In this document: one piece after another, positions 7,534 through 24,164 of the stretch | Position numbering within the stretch: position 1 is the first letter of the stretch | How the letters are laid out: every line of letters starts with the position of its first letter | Source: J029 sp964482495 | GTDB taxonomy: Bacteria > Planctomycetota > UBA1135 | Reading direction: 5' to 3' | Length of the DNA: 64,000 bases | NCBI GenBank assembly: GCA_964482495.1 | Contig: CAYZXS010000005.1 | Location: 60,013-124,012 of the forward strand | Translations under genes and position numbers: made by a program | The notes under the pieces: generated by a model | Databases searched by the model: none | Seen by the model: the letters and a program-made list of their open reading frames with translations, nothing else | Told to the model about the DNA's origin: nothing

Positions 7534-7995
7534 CTAGGGCAGCAGGGCCGAATTCCCTTCCAGCCACTCGCGCTTCCAGTGATAGCCGTCGAGCAGGCTG
7601 TCGTCGCGGTCGCCGAGCAGGGCGCAGGCGGCGTGCAAGGCCTCGACGCTGGCCAGGCCTGCCGCCGGGTCCGGGAAGGTCGCGGAGCGCCGCGGGTAGG
7701 CGGTGCGCAGGCCCGCGGGAAGGCGCCGGCGGTGCAGGGTTCCCGCGACGCCGCGCAGGACCCGCGGCAGGTCACGCCAGGAGGAGTCCACCAGCAGCAG
7801 GGGGCGGCAGGCGTCGGCGGGCCCCAGGGCCTCGCCCTCGGGGTGGAGCAGGGTGACCTCGCCGAGCTCGACCTGGTCCCCGATCGAGAAGCGGATCCAG
7901 CGCAGCGGCAGGTCCTGGCGGCGGCGGAGCGGCGTCAGGCTGCACTTCTTCGGGTCCTCCTTGTCGAGGCGGAGCAGGATCAGTTCCAGGTCCAT
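7534..7995 (-). CDS. Tsr3/DUF367-like protein (putative rRNA aminocarboxypropyltransferase)
   Basis: The 153-residue product resembles the Tsr3 (DUF367) family, which in yeast and archaea transfers a 3-amino-3-carboxypropyl group from SAM to a modified uridine of small-subunit rRNA. Visible family marks are D-K-E-D-P-K-K-C-S near residue 11, L-L-V-D-S-S-W near 67, R-R-L-P-A-G-L-R-T-A-Y-P with S-V-E-A-L-H-A-A-C-A-L-L-G in the second half, and a terminal Y-H-W-K-R-E-W-L-E-G-N that matches the family's W-G-x-x-F-L-x-x-N. The family C in V-D-C-S-W is S here. It is located between rpsG and fusA, 12 nt before fusA, so a ribosome role is plausible. The substrate in a bacterium is unknown to me. Confidence 0.7.
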   Translation of the reverse strand: MDLELILLRLDKEDPKKCSLTPLRRRQDLPLRWIRFSIGDQVELGEVTLLHPEGEALGPADACRPLLLVDSSWRDLPRVLRGVAGTLHRRRLPAGLRTAYPRRSATFPDPAAGLASVEALHAACALLGDRDDSLLDGYHWKREWLEGNSALLP

Positions 7996-8027
7996 GGCCG
8001 GCTCAGCTTAGGGGCACCGCCGCGGGG

Positions 8028-8063
8028 ACAAAACGAAGCGGGCGGCCCGGGTGGGCCGCCCGC
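8028..8063 (-). terminator. Intrinsic terminator after rpsG
   Basis: An 11-bp perfect stem (8038-8048 with 8053-8063, GCGGGCGGCCC/GGGCCGCCCGC) with a 4-nt loop is followed on the minus strand by TTCGTTTTG. It lies 20 nt past the rpsG stop and would separate rpsL-rpsG from the Tsr3-like/fusA pair, at least partly. Confidence 0.65.
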
Positions 8064-8082
8064 GGAACGGAGAGGGCTCCGT

Positions 8083-8559
8083 CTAGAAGTTGGCGAAGTG
8101 GCTGTAGGCCTTGTTGGCGTCGGCCATGCGGTGGACGTTCTCCTTCCACTGCACCGAGGAGCCGGTGTTGTTGCAGGCGTCCACGAACTCGGAGGCCAGG
8201 CGCTGCGCCATCGGCATGCCCTTCTTCTTGCGGGCGTTGTTGATGATCCAGCGGATCGCCAGGGCCTGGGAGCGCTTGGCGCTGACCTCGCGCGGCACCT
8301 GGTAGGTGGAGCCGCCGACCCGCTTGGAGCGGACCTCGACCGCCGGGCGCACGTTCTCGAGCGCGGTGGTGAAGACGTCCTCCGGCGGGACCTCCTTGAG
8401 GCGCTTCGAGGCCAGGTCGACCGCGTCGTAGAAGATCTTCATGGCGATCGACTTCTTGCCGCCCTCCATGATCTGGTTGATGAACTTCGTCCCCAGCAGG
8501 GTGTTGAAGCGGGGATCCGGCTTGACGTACTTCGCCGTGGACTTGTAGCTGCGAGGCAT
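8083..8559 (-). CDS. rpsG: 30S ribosomal protein S7
   Basis: uS7 organises the 3' domain of 16S rRNA and lies at the E site; it is the usual str-operon regulator in E. coli. The 158-residue product starts M-P-R-S-Y-K-S and has K-F-I-N-Q-I-M-E-G-G-K-K-S, N-V-R-P-A-V-E-V-R-S-K-R-V-G-G-S-T-Y-Q-V-P-R-E-V and the C-terminal N-V-H-R-M-A-D-A-N-K-A-Y-S-H-F. It lies 2 nt from rpsL, so the pair is coupled. Confidence 0.96.
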   Translation of the reverse strand: MPRSYKSTAKYVKPDPRFNTLLGTKFINQIMEGGKKSIAMKIFYDAVDLASKRLKEVPPEDVFTTALENVRPAVEVRSKRVGGSTYQVPREVSAKRSQALAIRWIINNARKKKGMPMAQRLASEFVDACNNTGSSVQWKENVHRMADANKAYSHFANF

Positions 8560-8561
8560 CC

Positions 8562-8933
<372 letters not shown>

Positions 8934-8982
8934 TTCGCTGTGCGTTCTCAAGGACCGTCTCCGCGGTCCCAAAGGGGCTAAA

Positions 8983-9010
8983 AGTCTACCGATTCAGGCG
9001 CTGGGGTCAA
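8983..9010 (-). promoter_or_regulatory. Sigma-70-type promoter for rpsL-rpsG
   Basis: On the minus strand TTGACC (9010-9005) is followed after 16 nt by TAGACT (8988-8983). It sits in the 87-nt gap between the rpoC stop and the rpsL start and would give a leader of about 40 nt. It has the same -35 hexamer and spacing as the S10 promoter at 5356-5383. Confidence 0.5.
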
Positions 9011-9020
9011 GATCCGGCCG

Positions 9021-13226
<4,206 letters not shown>

Positions 13227-13240
13227 CGTCGTTCCCTCCC

Positions 13241-16999
<3,759 letters not shown>

Positions 17000-17201
17000 C
17001 CCCGATGGTCCTGGTCAAGAGGCGACGGCAGAAAGGCGGCGGCCCAGCCGGGGGCATCCCGGCGGACAGCGGAAAGCGGGCGCGGACCGCGGCGGGCGGC
17101 CTGCGCGTGGAATTTCAGCGCACCCACCCCGACCCCGCGGCGGAAACCGCGGGAGCGGGGCGAGCTCGGAACCGGAAACACGGAAGAACCGCGCCCGGTG
17201 C
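17000..17201 (-). other. rplL-rpoB intergenic region with small stem-loop
   Basis: No credible gene is seen in these 202 nt. A 7-bp stem (CCCGCGG 17134-17140 with CCGCGGG 17147-17153, loop of 6) lies about 50 nt after the rplL stop and has no T-run. In E. coli the same gap holds an attenuator and an RNase III site; that this stem plays such a role here is inference. Confidence 0.35.
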
Positions 17202-17606
17202 TTAGGCGAGCTTGACGGTGGCGCCGGCTTCTTCGAGCTGCTTCTTGAGGTCCTCGGCTTCGTCCTTCGAGGCACCTTCCTTGATGGGCTTGGGCGCGCC
17301 CTCCACCAGCTCCTTGGCCTCCTTCAGGCCGAGACCGGTGATGCCGCGCACGGCCTTGATGACGTCGATCTTCTTGGCACCGAAGTCCTCGAGGATGACA
17401 TCGAAGGAGGTCTTCTCCTCCTCGGCTTCGGCGGCAGCGCCCGGAGCGGCGGCAACGGCAACGGGAGCAGCGGCGCTGACGCCCCAGCGCTCCTCCATGG
17501 CCTTGACGAGCTGCGCGGCCTGGCCCAGCGGGAGGGCGTCGAGCTGCTCGAAGATCTTTTCGAGCCCCTCGTCGAGTTCGATGGTGGCTTGGGTTTCGTC
17601 GGACAT
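17202..17606 (-). CDS. rplL: 50S ribosomal protein L7/L12
   Basis: bL12 forms the stalk that recruits translation GTPases. The 134-residue product has the N-terminal dimerisation part, an A/P/G hinge around residues 48-62 (V-A-V-A-A-A-P-G-A-A-A-E), and the C-terminal domain with F-D-V-I-L-E-D-F-G-A-K-K-I-D-V-I-K-A-V-R and G-L-K-E-A-K-E-L-V-E-G-A-P-K. Length and hinge are standard. The gap of 47 nt to rplJ keeps it in the rplJL unit. Confidence 0.97.
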   Translation of the reverse strand: MSDETQATIELDEGLEKIFEQLDALPLGQAAQLVKAMEERWGVSAAAPVAVAAAPGAAAEAEEEKTSFDVILEDFGAKKIDVIKAVRGITGLGLKEAKELVEGAPKPIKEGASKDEAEDLKKQLEEAGATVKLA

Positions 17607-17653
17607 GATTCTCTGGTATTTGGCTACGGCGGGTGATCTGGGGACAGGAGCGC

Positions 17654-18187
17654 CTAGGCGGCGTCTTCCTGGTCCGCCCGAGCCTGGAGGCAGCGGGCGG
17701 TGGAGGCGGGGAGTTCGTTGAGGACGGCGGCGAGCTGACGAGCCGGGCCGATGATCGCGGAGCAGAGCATGCCGCGGAGGGTCTGGCGGTCGGGCATGGC
17801 CGGGATGGTGGCGGCCGCGGCGGCGTCCATCACGGAGCCGTCGAGCCAGGCGCCGCGGAAGTGGACCTTCCGCTTGTCCTTGGCCTTCTCCCAGGTCTTC
17901 TCGATGGCCTTCGCGGCCGCGAGGGTGGCCTCGACGTCGCCGACCAGCAGGCCGGTGAGGCCGGTCTCGCTAGAGAGGTCGATCGGGATCTCGGCCTCCT
18001 GGAGCGCCACCGCCGCCAGGCGGACCTTGGTGACGCGGAGCTCGGCGCCGCTCTCGCGGACGTCGTTGCGCATGGCGATGGACTCCTCCACCGACAGCGC
18101 ATCCATGCTCAGGAGCACGACCCCTTCCTGGCCTTTGACCAGGTCGGCGTACTCGGAGACGATCAACTTGTTCAGGGTGCTGACCAT
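17654..18187 (-). CDS. rplJ: 50S ribosomal protein L10
   Basis: uL10 anchors the L12 stalk. The 177-residue product carries the N-terminal domain with R-N-D-V-R-E-S-G-A-E-L-R-V-T-K-V-R-L-A and a central G-L-T-G-L-L-V-G-D; the C-terminal helix for L12 binding follows. It lies 10 nt after rplA, leaving no room for a separate L10 leader, so an E. coli-type L10 autoregulatory leader would have to lie within rplA. Confidence 0.93.
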   Translation of the reverse strand: MVSTLNKLIVSEYADLVKGQEGVVLLSMDALSVEESIAMRNDVRESGAELRVTKVRLAAVALQEAEIPIDLSSETGLTGLLVGDVEATLAAAKAIEKTWEKAKDKRKVHFRGAWLDGSVMDAAAAATIPAMPDRQTLRGMLCSAIIGPARQLAAVLNELPASTARCLQARADQEDAA

Positions 18188-18197
18188 GGTGCCTCTC

Positions 18198-18875
18198 CTA
18201 GCTGGCGTAGTCGACCTTGAGCCCGGGGCTCATGGTCGTGCTGACGCTGAGGTTGCGGAGGTAGGTGCCGCGCGCGGTCGCCGGGCGCAGGCTGATGACG
18301 TAGTCGAGGAAGGTCGAGGCGTTCTCGACCAGCTTCTCGGCCGAGAAGGAGGCCTTGCCCACCGGCACGTGGATGTTGCCGCCGGAGTCGACCCGGAACT
18401 CGACCTTGCCGGCCTTGAACTCGGTCACGGCGGTGTCGACCTTGGGGGTCACGGTGCCGGACTTCGGGGAGGGCATCTTGCCCTGGGGACCCAGGGTGCG
18501 GCCCAATCGGCCGACCACCCGCATCATCGCCGGGTGGGCGATGACGATGTCGAAGTCGGTCCAGCCGTCCTCGATCCTCTTCGCCAGCTCCTCGCCCCCG
18601 ACCTCGAGGGCGCCGGCGGCCTTGGCGGCCTCGGCGGCGTCGCCCTCGGCGAAGGCGATGACGCGCACGTCCTTGCCCAGGCCGTGCGGCAGGCTGACGG
18701 CCCCGCGCACCATCTGGTCGGACTTCTTGGGGTCGACCCCCAGCCGGGCGACGACCTCGACGGTCTCGTCGAACTTGGCGAGGCGCAGGCCCTTGAGGGT
18801 CTTGAAGGCATCTTCGAGCTGGTAGACCTTCTCGCGGTCGACCTTCTCGAGGTTCTCTTTGACGCGGCGGCTCAT
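18198..18875 (-). CDS. rplA: 50S ribosomal protein L1
   Basis: uL1 forms the mobile stalk at the E site. The 225-residue product has F-D-E-T-V-E-V-V-A-R-L-G-V-D-P-K-K-S-D-Q-M-V-R-G and L-G-P-Q-G-K-M-P-S-P-K-S-G-T-V, both characteristic, and Y-L-R-N-L-S-V-S-T-T-M-S-P-G-L-K at the C-terminus. It is coupled to rplK (4 nt gap) as in most bacteria. Confidence 0.97.
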   Translation of the reverse strand: MSRRVKENLEKVDREKVYQLEDAFKTLKGLRLAKFDETVEVVARLGVDPKKSDQMVRGAVSLPHGLGKDVRVIAFAEGDAAEAAKAAGALEVGGEELAKRIEDGWTDFDIVIAHPAMMRVVGRLGRTLGPQGKMPSPKSGTVTPKVDTAVTEFKAGKVEFRVDSGGNIHVPVGKASFSAEKLVENASTFLDYVISLRPATARGTYLRNLSVSTTMSPGLKVDYAS

Positions 18876-18879
18876 GTTC

Positions 18880-19305
18880 CTAGCCCTCCACCTCGATGCC
18901 CATGGAGCGGGCGGTCCCTTCGATGATGCGGCAGGCGGCCTCGTCGCTTGCGGCGTTGAGGTCCTTGCGCTTCATCTCGACGATCTCCATGACCTGGTCA
19001 CGGGTGACCGAGCCGACGATCTCCGTGCCGACGTTGCCGGCGCCGCTCTCGAGGCCGGCGGCCTTAAGCAGCAGCACCGCCGCCGGGGGCGACTTGAGCT
19101 CGAAGCTGAAGCTGCGGTCCTTGTAGACCGTGATCACCACGGGGATGATCAGGCCGCGCTTGTCCTGCGTGGCGTCGTTGAACTGCTTGACGAATTCGCC
19201 GATCGCGACGCCGTGGGCACCAAGCGCCGGGCCGACCGGCGGGGCGGGCGTAGCCGAACCTCCGGGGCACTGCAGCTTGATCTGGGCGGTGATTTCCTTT
19301 GCCAT
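18880..19305 (-). CDS. rplK: 50S ribosomal protein L11
   Basis: uL11 forms the GTPase-associated centre with 23S rRNA. The 141-residue product has the N-terminal A-Q-I-K-L-Q-C-P-G-G-S-A-T-P-A-P-P-V-G-P-A-L-G-A-H-G-V with the proline pair that contacts thiostrepton, and the C-terminal RNA-binding domain with C-R-I-I-E-G-T-A-R-S-M-G-I. It follows nusG after 96 nt. Confidence 0.97.
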   Translation of the reverse strand: MAKEITAQIKLQCPGGSATPAPPVGPALGAHGVAIGEFVKQFNDATQDKRGLIIPVVITVYKDRSFSFELKSPPAAVLLLKAAGLESGAGNVGTEIVGSVTRDQVMEIVEMKRKDLNAASDEAACRIIEGTARSMGIEVEG

Positions 19306-19401
19306 CTTTCTCCCTCCCGCCTCGGCCCCGAGGGCCTCCGGCGGTGCGGACGGGTTGGTTGAAGCGACGACCGGAGAGCCCGGCCGCCGGAGCAGGCCTC
19401 G

Positions 19402-19965
19402 CTACACGGGCTCGACCTGCCAGTGCTCGATCTCGACGCTGGTGGCGCGACCGAAGATCGTCACCGAAATGCGCAGCAGCCCCTTCGAATCGAGCACTTC
19501 CTCGACGGAGCCGTCGAAGCCCTCGAAGGGCCCCTCCTTGATGCGGACCAGGTCGCCGGGACGGATCTTGACCGCCATCCGGGGCTGGGCCTCGCTGTCC
19601 TCCATGCGGGACAGGATGTTCTCGACCTCCTCGGCGCTCATCGGCGTGGGGTGGTCTCCCCCGCCCACGAAGTCCCCGAAGCCCGGGGTCTCGTGGAGCG
19701 CGAACCAGACCGCCTTGTCCTCGTCGGTCTGCTCCTTCTCGGGGTCGCCCAGGTCGACCTGGATCAGCAGGTAGCCCGGGTAGATCTTGCGGTTGACGAC
19801 CCGCTTCTTGCCCGCCTTGACCTCGGTCACCCGCTCCACCGGCACCAGCACCTGCGGGATGCGGGCCTCCAGGTCGTCGGCCTTGACCCGGCGAACCATG
19901 CGCTCGCGGATCTTGTCCTCTTGGCCGGTGTGGACCCGGACGACGTACCAGTCGGGCTTGGACAT
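19402..19965 (-). CDS. nusG: Transcription termination/antitermination factor NusG
   Basis: NusG binds the RNA polymerase clamp and links it to Rho or S10. The 187-residue product starts M-S-K-P-D-W-Y-V-V-R-V-H-T-G-Q-E and has the NGN core K-I-Y-P-G-Y-L-L-I-Q-V-D-L. An acidic insert of about 25 residues sits before F-V-G-G-G-D-H-P-T-P-M. The KOW domain I-R-P-G-D-L-V-R-I-K-E-G-P-F is at the C-terminus. I prefer the ATG at 19965 because GAGGTG lies 8 nt upstream; an in-frame GTG at 19974 is possible. The start overlaps the end of secE by spacing of 10 nt. Confidence 0.95.
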   Translation of the reverse strand: MSKPDWYVVRVHTGQEDKIRERMVRRVKADDLEARIPQVLVPVERVTEVKAGKKRVVNRKIYPGYLLIQVDLGDPEKEQTDEDKAVWFALHETPGFGDFVGGGDHPTPMSAEEVENILSRMEDSEAQPRMAVKIRPGDLVRIKEGPFEGFDGSVEEVLDSKGLLRISVTIFGRATSVEIEHWQVEPV

Positions 19966-19975
19966 CAGCGCCACC

Positions 19976-20425
19976 TCAGCTCGCCAAGCGGCTCCAGAGC
20001 ACCAGGTCGAAGAGGCCGCCGAGCACGAAGTCGGCCAGCGCCAGGAAGCCCATCAGGATCAGGACGGTGGTGATGACCACCATCGAGGAGTTGCTGGCCT
20101 CACGGAAGGAAGGCCAGGTGACCTTCTTCATCTCGCCCTCGACCTCGATCAGGTGGTCGGCCGTCTTCTCCTTGGCCAGGAAGCGGACCCAGAGCCAGCT
20201 CGAGACCAGGAAGACGGCGATGCCGATCAAGTTGGAGCCGGTGATCGGCATCCCGAGGATCGGGAGCTGCTCGAAGCCCTGGCCGAAGACCGGCGCGCGC
20301 AAGGCCGCGACCCGGTCGAGGAAGGTCGCCAGGGAGTAGCCGCCGAAGGCAGCGATCCCGAGCCCCACCCAGAAACCGGTCTGGCGGACGTTGCGGCCCT
20401 CTTCGGGCTTGTAGCGGTAGAGCAT
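19976..20425 (-). CDS. secE: Preprotein translocase subunit SecE, long form
   Basis: SecE clamps the SecY channel in the inner membrane. The conserved cytoplasmic helix reads E-M-K-K-V-T-W-P-S-F-R-E-A near residue 97-109 and is followed by one membrane span (about 113-135). Two further hydrophobic stretches precede it (about 17-36 and 64-82), so the protein has three spans at 149 residues, like the enterobacterial form and unlike the short one-span SecE of most phyla. It is in the usual rpmG-secE-nusG order. Confidence 0.92.
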   Translation of the reverse strand: MLYRYKPEEGRNVRQTGFWVGLGIAAFGGYSLATFLDRVAALRAPVFGQGFEQLPILGMPITGSNLIGIAVFLVSSWLWVRFLAKEKTADHLIEVEGEMKKVTWPSFREASNSSMVVITTVLILMGFLALADFVLGGLFDLVLWSRLAS

Positions 20426-20443
20426 CCCTGCGGCCTCCGCGGA

Positions 20444-20602
20444 CTAGAGCTTCTTCTCCCGGTGGGGAGTGTGCTTGCCGCAGAACTTGCAGAACTTCTT
20501 CTTCTCGAGCTTGTACTCCGCGCGCAGCCGCTTGCCGGTGGTGTAGTTCCGGTTGCGGCACTCGGTGCACTCGAGGAAGACGTGGCGTTCCTTGTTCTTC
20601 AT
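20444..20602 (-). CDS. rpmG: 50S ribosomal protein L33
   Basis: A 52-residue bL33. It has the zinc-binding pairs C-T-E-C (residues 12-15) and C-K-F-C (37-40), the zinc-ribbon (C+) form, along with N-Y-T-T-G-K-R-L and H-T-P-H-R-E-K-K-L at the end. It lies between tuf and secE, the usual bacterial position, and ends 18 nt before the secE start. Confidence 0.95.
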   Translation of the reverse strand: MKNKERHVFLECTECRNRNYTTGKRLRAEYKLEKKKFCKFCGKHTPHREKKL

Positions 20603-20620
20603 GGCTTCGTAACGGGCACG

Positions 20621-20651
20621 GGCCGCCCCGCCGGAGAGCGGCGGGGCGGTC
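20621..20651 (-). terminator. Strong stem-loop between tuf and rpmG without U-tract
   Basis: A 13-bp stem with one G-U pair (20621-20633 with 20639-20651, loop of 5) lies just after the tuf stop. In transcript order it is followed by GTGCCCGTTACG, with no T-run, so it is more likely an RNA processing/stability element or weak attenuator that reduces readthrough from tuf into rpmG-secE-nusG. Confidence 0.45.
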
Positions 20652-20663
20652 CTTGAACGGTCC

Positions 20664-21869
<1,206 letters not shown>

Positions 21870-22012
21870 GTCTCTTTTAGGGCAGGCGCCGGCGCTGCCC
21901 GGCTCGTGAATGGGTGGTGAACGGTGTTCGAGGAGGACGGTGAAGAGGACGCGGCGGCTGCCGCGGCCTTGGTCCCGGCGGGATCGCCGGGGGGAGGCGC
22001 CTGAACGGCGGG

Positions 22013-22087
22013 TGGAGCTGCTGACGGGACTTGAACCCGTGACCTCCTCCTTACCAAGGAGGTGCTCTACCACTGAGCTACAGCAGC
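22013..22087 (-). tRNA. tRNA-Thr(GGT)
   Basis: Full cloverleaf on the minus strand: acceptor GCTGCTG/CAGCAGC, anticodon stem CCTCC/GGAGG with loop TTGGTAA giving anticodon GGT, and T-arm GGGTTCAAGTCCC. CCA is encoded (22015-22013). It is the last tRNA before tuf. Confidence 0.96.
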
Positions 22088-22104
22088 GGGGTCCGCACCC
22101 GGAT

Positions 22105-22179
<75 letters not shown>

Positions 22180-22215
22180 AGTGCGCGCAGCGCGGAGCCG
22201 CGCCGCAAGCGGATC

Positions 22216-22300
22216 TGGTGGGGAGAAGAGGATTCGAACCTCTGAAGGCGGAGCCAACGGATTTACAGTCCGTCCCGTTTGGCCACTTCGGTATCTCCCC
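22216..22300 (-). tRNA. tRNA-Tyr(GTA)
   Basis: Class II tRNA with a long variable arm. Acceptor GGGGAGA/TCTCCCC, anticodon loop CTGTAAA with anticodon GTA, and T-arm GAGGTTCGAATCCTC. CCA is encoded (22218-22216). Confidence 0.96.
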
Positions 22301-22410
22301 GGGGAAGCTGACTTTGCGCAGCTTCCCTGGTTCAGGCGTCCTGGATGTGAAAAGAGCGTTACCCCAGCCTCTGGGCCTCGCAGCACGCACCAGAAGCGGG
22401 ACGGACCGGG

Positions 22411-22483
22411 AGCTAGCGGAGGGATTCGAACCCTCGACCGTCCGCTTACAAGGCGGAAGCTCTACCAATTGAGCTACGCTAGC
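22411..22483 (-). tRNA. tRNA-Thr(TGT)
   Basis: Cloverleaf with acceptor CGCTAGC pairing on the 3' side of GCTAGCG, anticodon stem TCCGC/GCGGA, loop CTTGTAA with anticodon TGT and T-arm AGGGTTCGAATCCCT. After the discriminator T the DNA reads CCC, so CCA is not encoded, in contrast to the other three tRNAs of the cluster. Confidence 0.95.
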
Positions 22484-22513
22484 CTGGTACCCGGAGGCCG
22501 AAAGGGGCCAAAC

Positions 22514-22541
22514 ATGATACGGCGGCTCTAGGGCCAGTCAA
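22514..22541 (-). promoter_or_regulatory. Promoter of the tRNA(Thr-Tyr-Gly-Thr)-tuf operon
   Basis: On the minus strand TTGACT (22541-22536) and TATCAT (22519-22514) are separated by 16 nt. The predicted start is near 22507, about 24 nt ahead of tRNA-Thr(TGT). It lies in the 75-nt gap downstream of aroC and is the best-matching promoter in the window. Confidence 0.7.
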
Positions 22542-22558
22542 CGACCGGCCAGCGAAAA

Positions 22559-23773
22559 TCATTCCGTAGCGTGAGTTCCGGGCCCTGCCAGGCCTTCGAG
22601 CTGCTCCGGCCAGTCCGCCGGGGACTGCTCCCGCCCGAGCGCCTGGGCGCGCTCTCGCATCTCCGCCAAGCTGACCCCGCCGAGCCGGGCGCGGAGCGCC
22701 GAAGCCACCTCGAGGGCGACCACCGCCTGGCCCGCCACTGAGGCAGCCGAAACGCTGCAAACGTCGCTCCTTTCATAAGTTGCGCGCTCGTCGACCATCT
22801 CGGCGAGAGCCACTGATGGCCGGCCCTGGCGAAGCGTCGGGATGGCCTTCATGGCCGCCCGGAGCAGCACCGGCTGACCGTTGCTGAGGCCACCCTCGAC
22901 CCCTCCGGCGCGGTTGCTGGCGCGCCCCAGGCCGGCCCACCCGCCGGGGTCCCGTTCGATGGCGTCGTGGGTGGCCGAACCCGGGGTCCGGGCGACCTCG
23001 AATCCGAGGCCGATTTCGACCCCGCGGACGGCCGGAATGGAGGCCAGCGCAGCCATCAGCCGCGCGTCCAGGCGGTCGCTGACCTGGGCGTAGCCGCCCA
23101 GGCCGGGCGGCAGTCCCCAGACCCGGACCTCGAACAGACCGCCGAGCGAATCCCCCGCCTCGCGGGCCTGCTCGATGCGCTGGCGCCAGCGCTCGTCGGC
23201 GGCCGGATCCGTGCCGAAGAAGGGGCTCTGCTCGCGCCGCTGGAGCAGCTCCCCGGGGTCCTCCGGGGCCGGCTCCGCCTCGAGGCCGTCGATGGCGCGC
23301 ACCGTGCCCGCGACCTGGACGCCGAAGAACGACAGCAGCTGCTCGGCGACGCCGCCGAGGGCGGTCCTGGCGGCGGTCTCGCGGGCCGAAGCCCGCTCCA
23401 GGACCGCCCGCAGGTCGCGGCAGCGGAGCCGCAGGGCGCCCGGCAGGTCGGCGTGCCCCGGCCGAGGGGCGCGCAGGTTCGGCAGCTCGTCGATGCGGGT
23501 GTCGCCGTTGGAGACCGCCAGCGCCAAGGGCGTGCCCAGGCAGTGGCCGCGCTTCAGGCCGCCGATCACGCGCACCTGGTCGGTCTCGAACTTGGCGCGC
23601 GGGCCGCGTCCGTAGCTGGCCCACCGCCGGGCCATGCCGGCCTGGAGCCGCTCCAGGTCCAGTGGCAGACCGGCCGGCAGCCCTTCGAGCAAGGCCACCA
23701 GCTCCGGGCCGTGGGACTCGCCGGCGGTGGTCCAGCGGAGACCGCAGGCCTCCGGTCCGGGAGGGTGGCTCAC
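22559..23773 (-). CDS. aroC: Chorismate synthase
   Basis: Converts EPSP to chorismate with FMN, the last common step of aromatic amino acid synthesis. The 404-residue product has the signature T-A-G-E-S-H-G-P near residue 16, G-T-P-L-A-L-A-V-S-N-G-D, A-P-R-P-G-H-A-D-L-P-G-A-L, the R-A-S-A-R-E-T-A-A-R helix and G-G-L-S-N-G-Q-P. A GTG start at 23773 is chosen: it overlaps the stop of the upstream receiver-domain gene (GTGA) and yields V-S-H-P-P-G followed by the family N-terminus. Longer upstream frames belong to the receiver gene's antisense or offset frames. Confidence 0.92.
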   Translation of the reverse strand: MSHPPGPEACGLRWTTAGESHGPELVALLEGLPAGLPLDLERLQAGMARRWASYGRGPRAKFETDQVRVIGGLKRGHCLGTPLALAVSNGDTRIDELPNLRAPRPGHADLPGALRLRCRDLRAVLERASARETAARTALGGVAEQLLSFFGVQVAGTVRAIDGLEAEPAPEDPGELLQRREQSPFFGTDPAADERWRQRIEQAREAGDSLGGLFEVRVWGLPPGLGGYAQVSDRLDARLMAALASIPAVRGVEIGLGFEVARTPGSATHDAIERDPGGWAGLGRASNRAGGVEGGLSNGQPVLLRAAMKAIPTLRQGRPSVALAEMVDERATYERSDVCSVSAASVAGQAVVALEVASALRARLGGVSLAEMRERAQALGREQSPADWPEQLEGLAGPGTHATE

Positions 23774-24162
23774 GCGCCCTCCTCCAGGCTCTCCGGCCGC
23801 GCGGCTTCGGCCCGGATCCGCTCGGCCAGCTCCAGGAGCGAGAAGGGCTTGGCGATCACGCCCCGGAACTGGGCCAGGCCGCGGACCTGCTCTAGGCGCG
23901 GGTCCAAGGGCGTGCCGGTCAGCATCAGGAAGGGCGGGAGCAGGCCCTCGAGGGACCAGCGGTGCGCGAGCTGCTCGCCCGAATCGCCGCCGCCGAGGTT
24001 GAGGTCGAGGACCAGGAAATCCGCGCGGGCGCCGCGCAGCGCCTGCTCGGCCTCGGCGGAGCTGCGGCACACCTCCGGCTCGAGGCCGCCGCGCTGAAAG
24101 GCCAGCGCCAGCAGCTCGCCGAGGGCCGAGTCGTTGTCGAGTACCAGGACGCGGGGGCTCAT
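23770..24162 (-). CDS. Stand-alone response-regulator receiver domain
   Basis: A CheY-like single-domain protein of 130 residues. The acidic pair D9/D11, the phospho-acceptor D53 (in L-V-L-D-L-N-L), T82-G-T and K105 (A-K-P-F-S) are all in place. No output domain follows. The stop overlaps the aroC start and its own start lies 2 nt after the mutS2 stop, so mutS2, this gene and aroC are likely one transcript. No histidine kinase is encoded nearby, so the partner is unknown. Confidence 0.85.
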   Translation of the reverse strand: MSPRVLVLDNDSALGELLALAFQRGGLEPEVCRSSAEAEQALRGARADFLVLDLNLGGGDSGEQLAHRWSLEGLLPPFLMLTGTPLDPRLEQVRGLAQFRGVIAKPFSLLELAERIRAEAARPESLEEGA

Positions 24163-24164
24163 CG

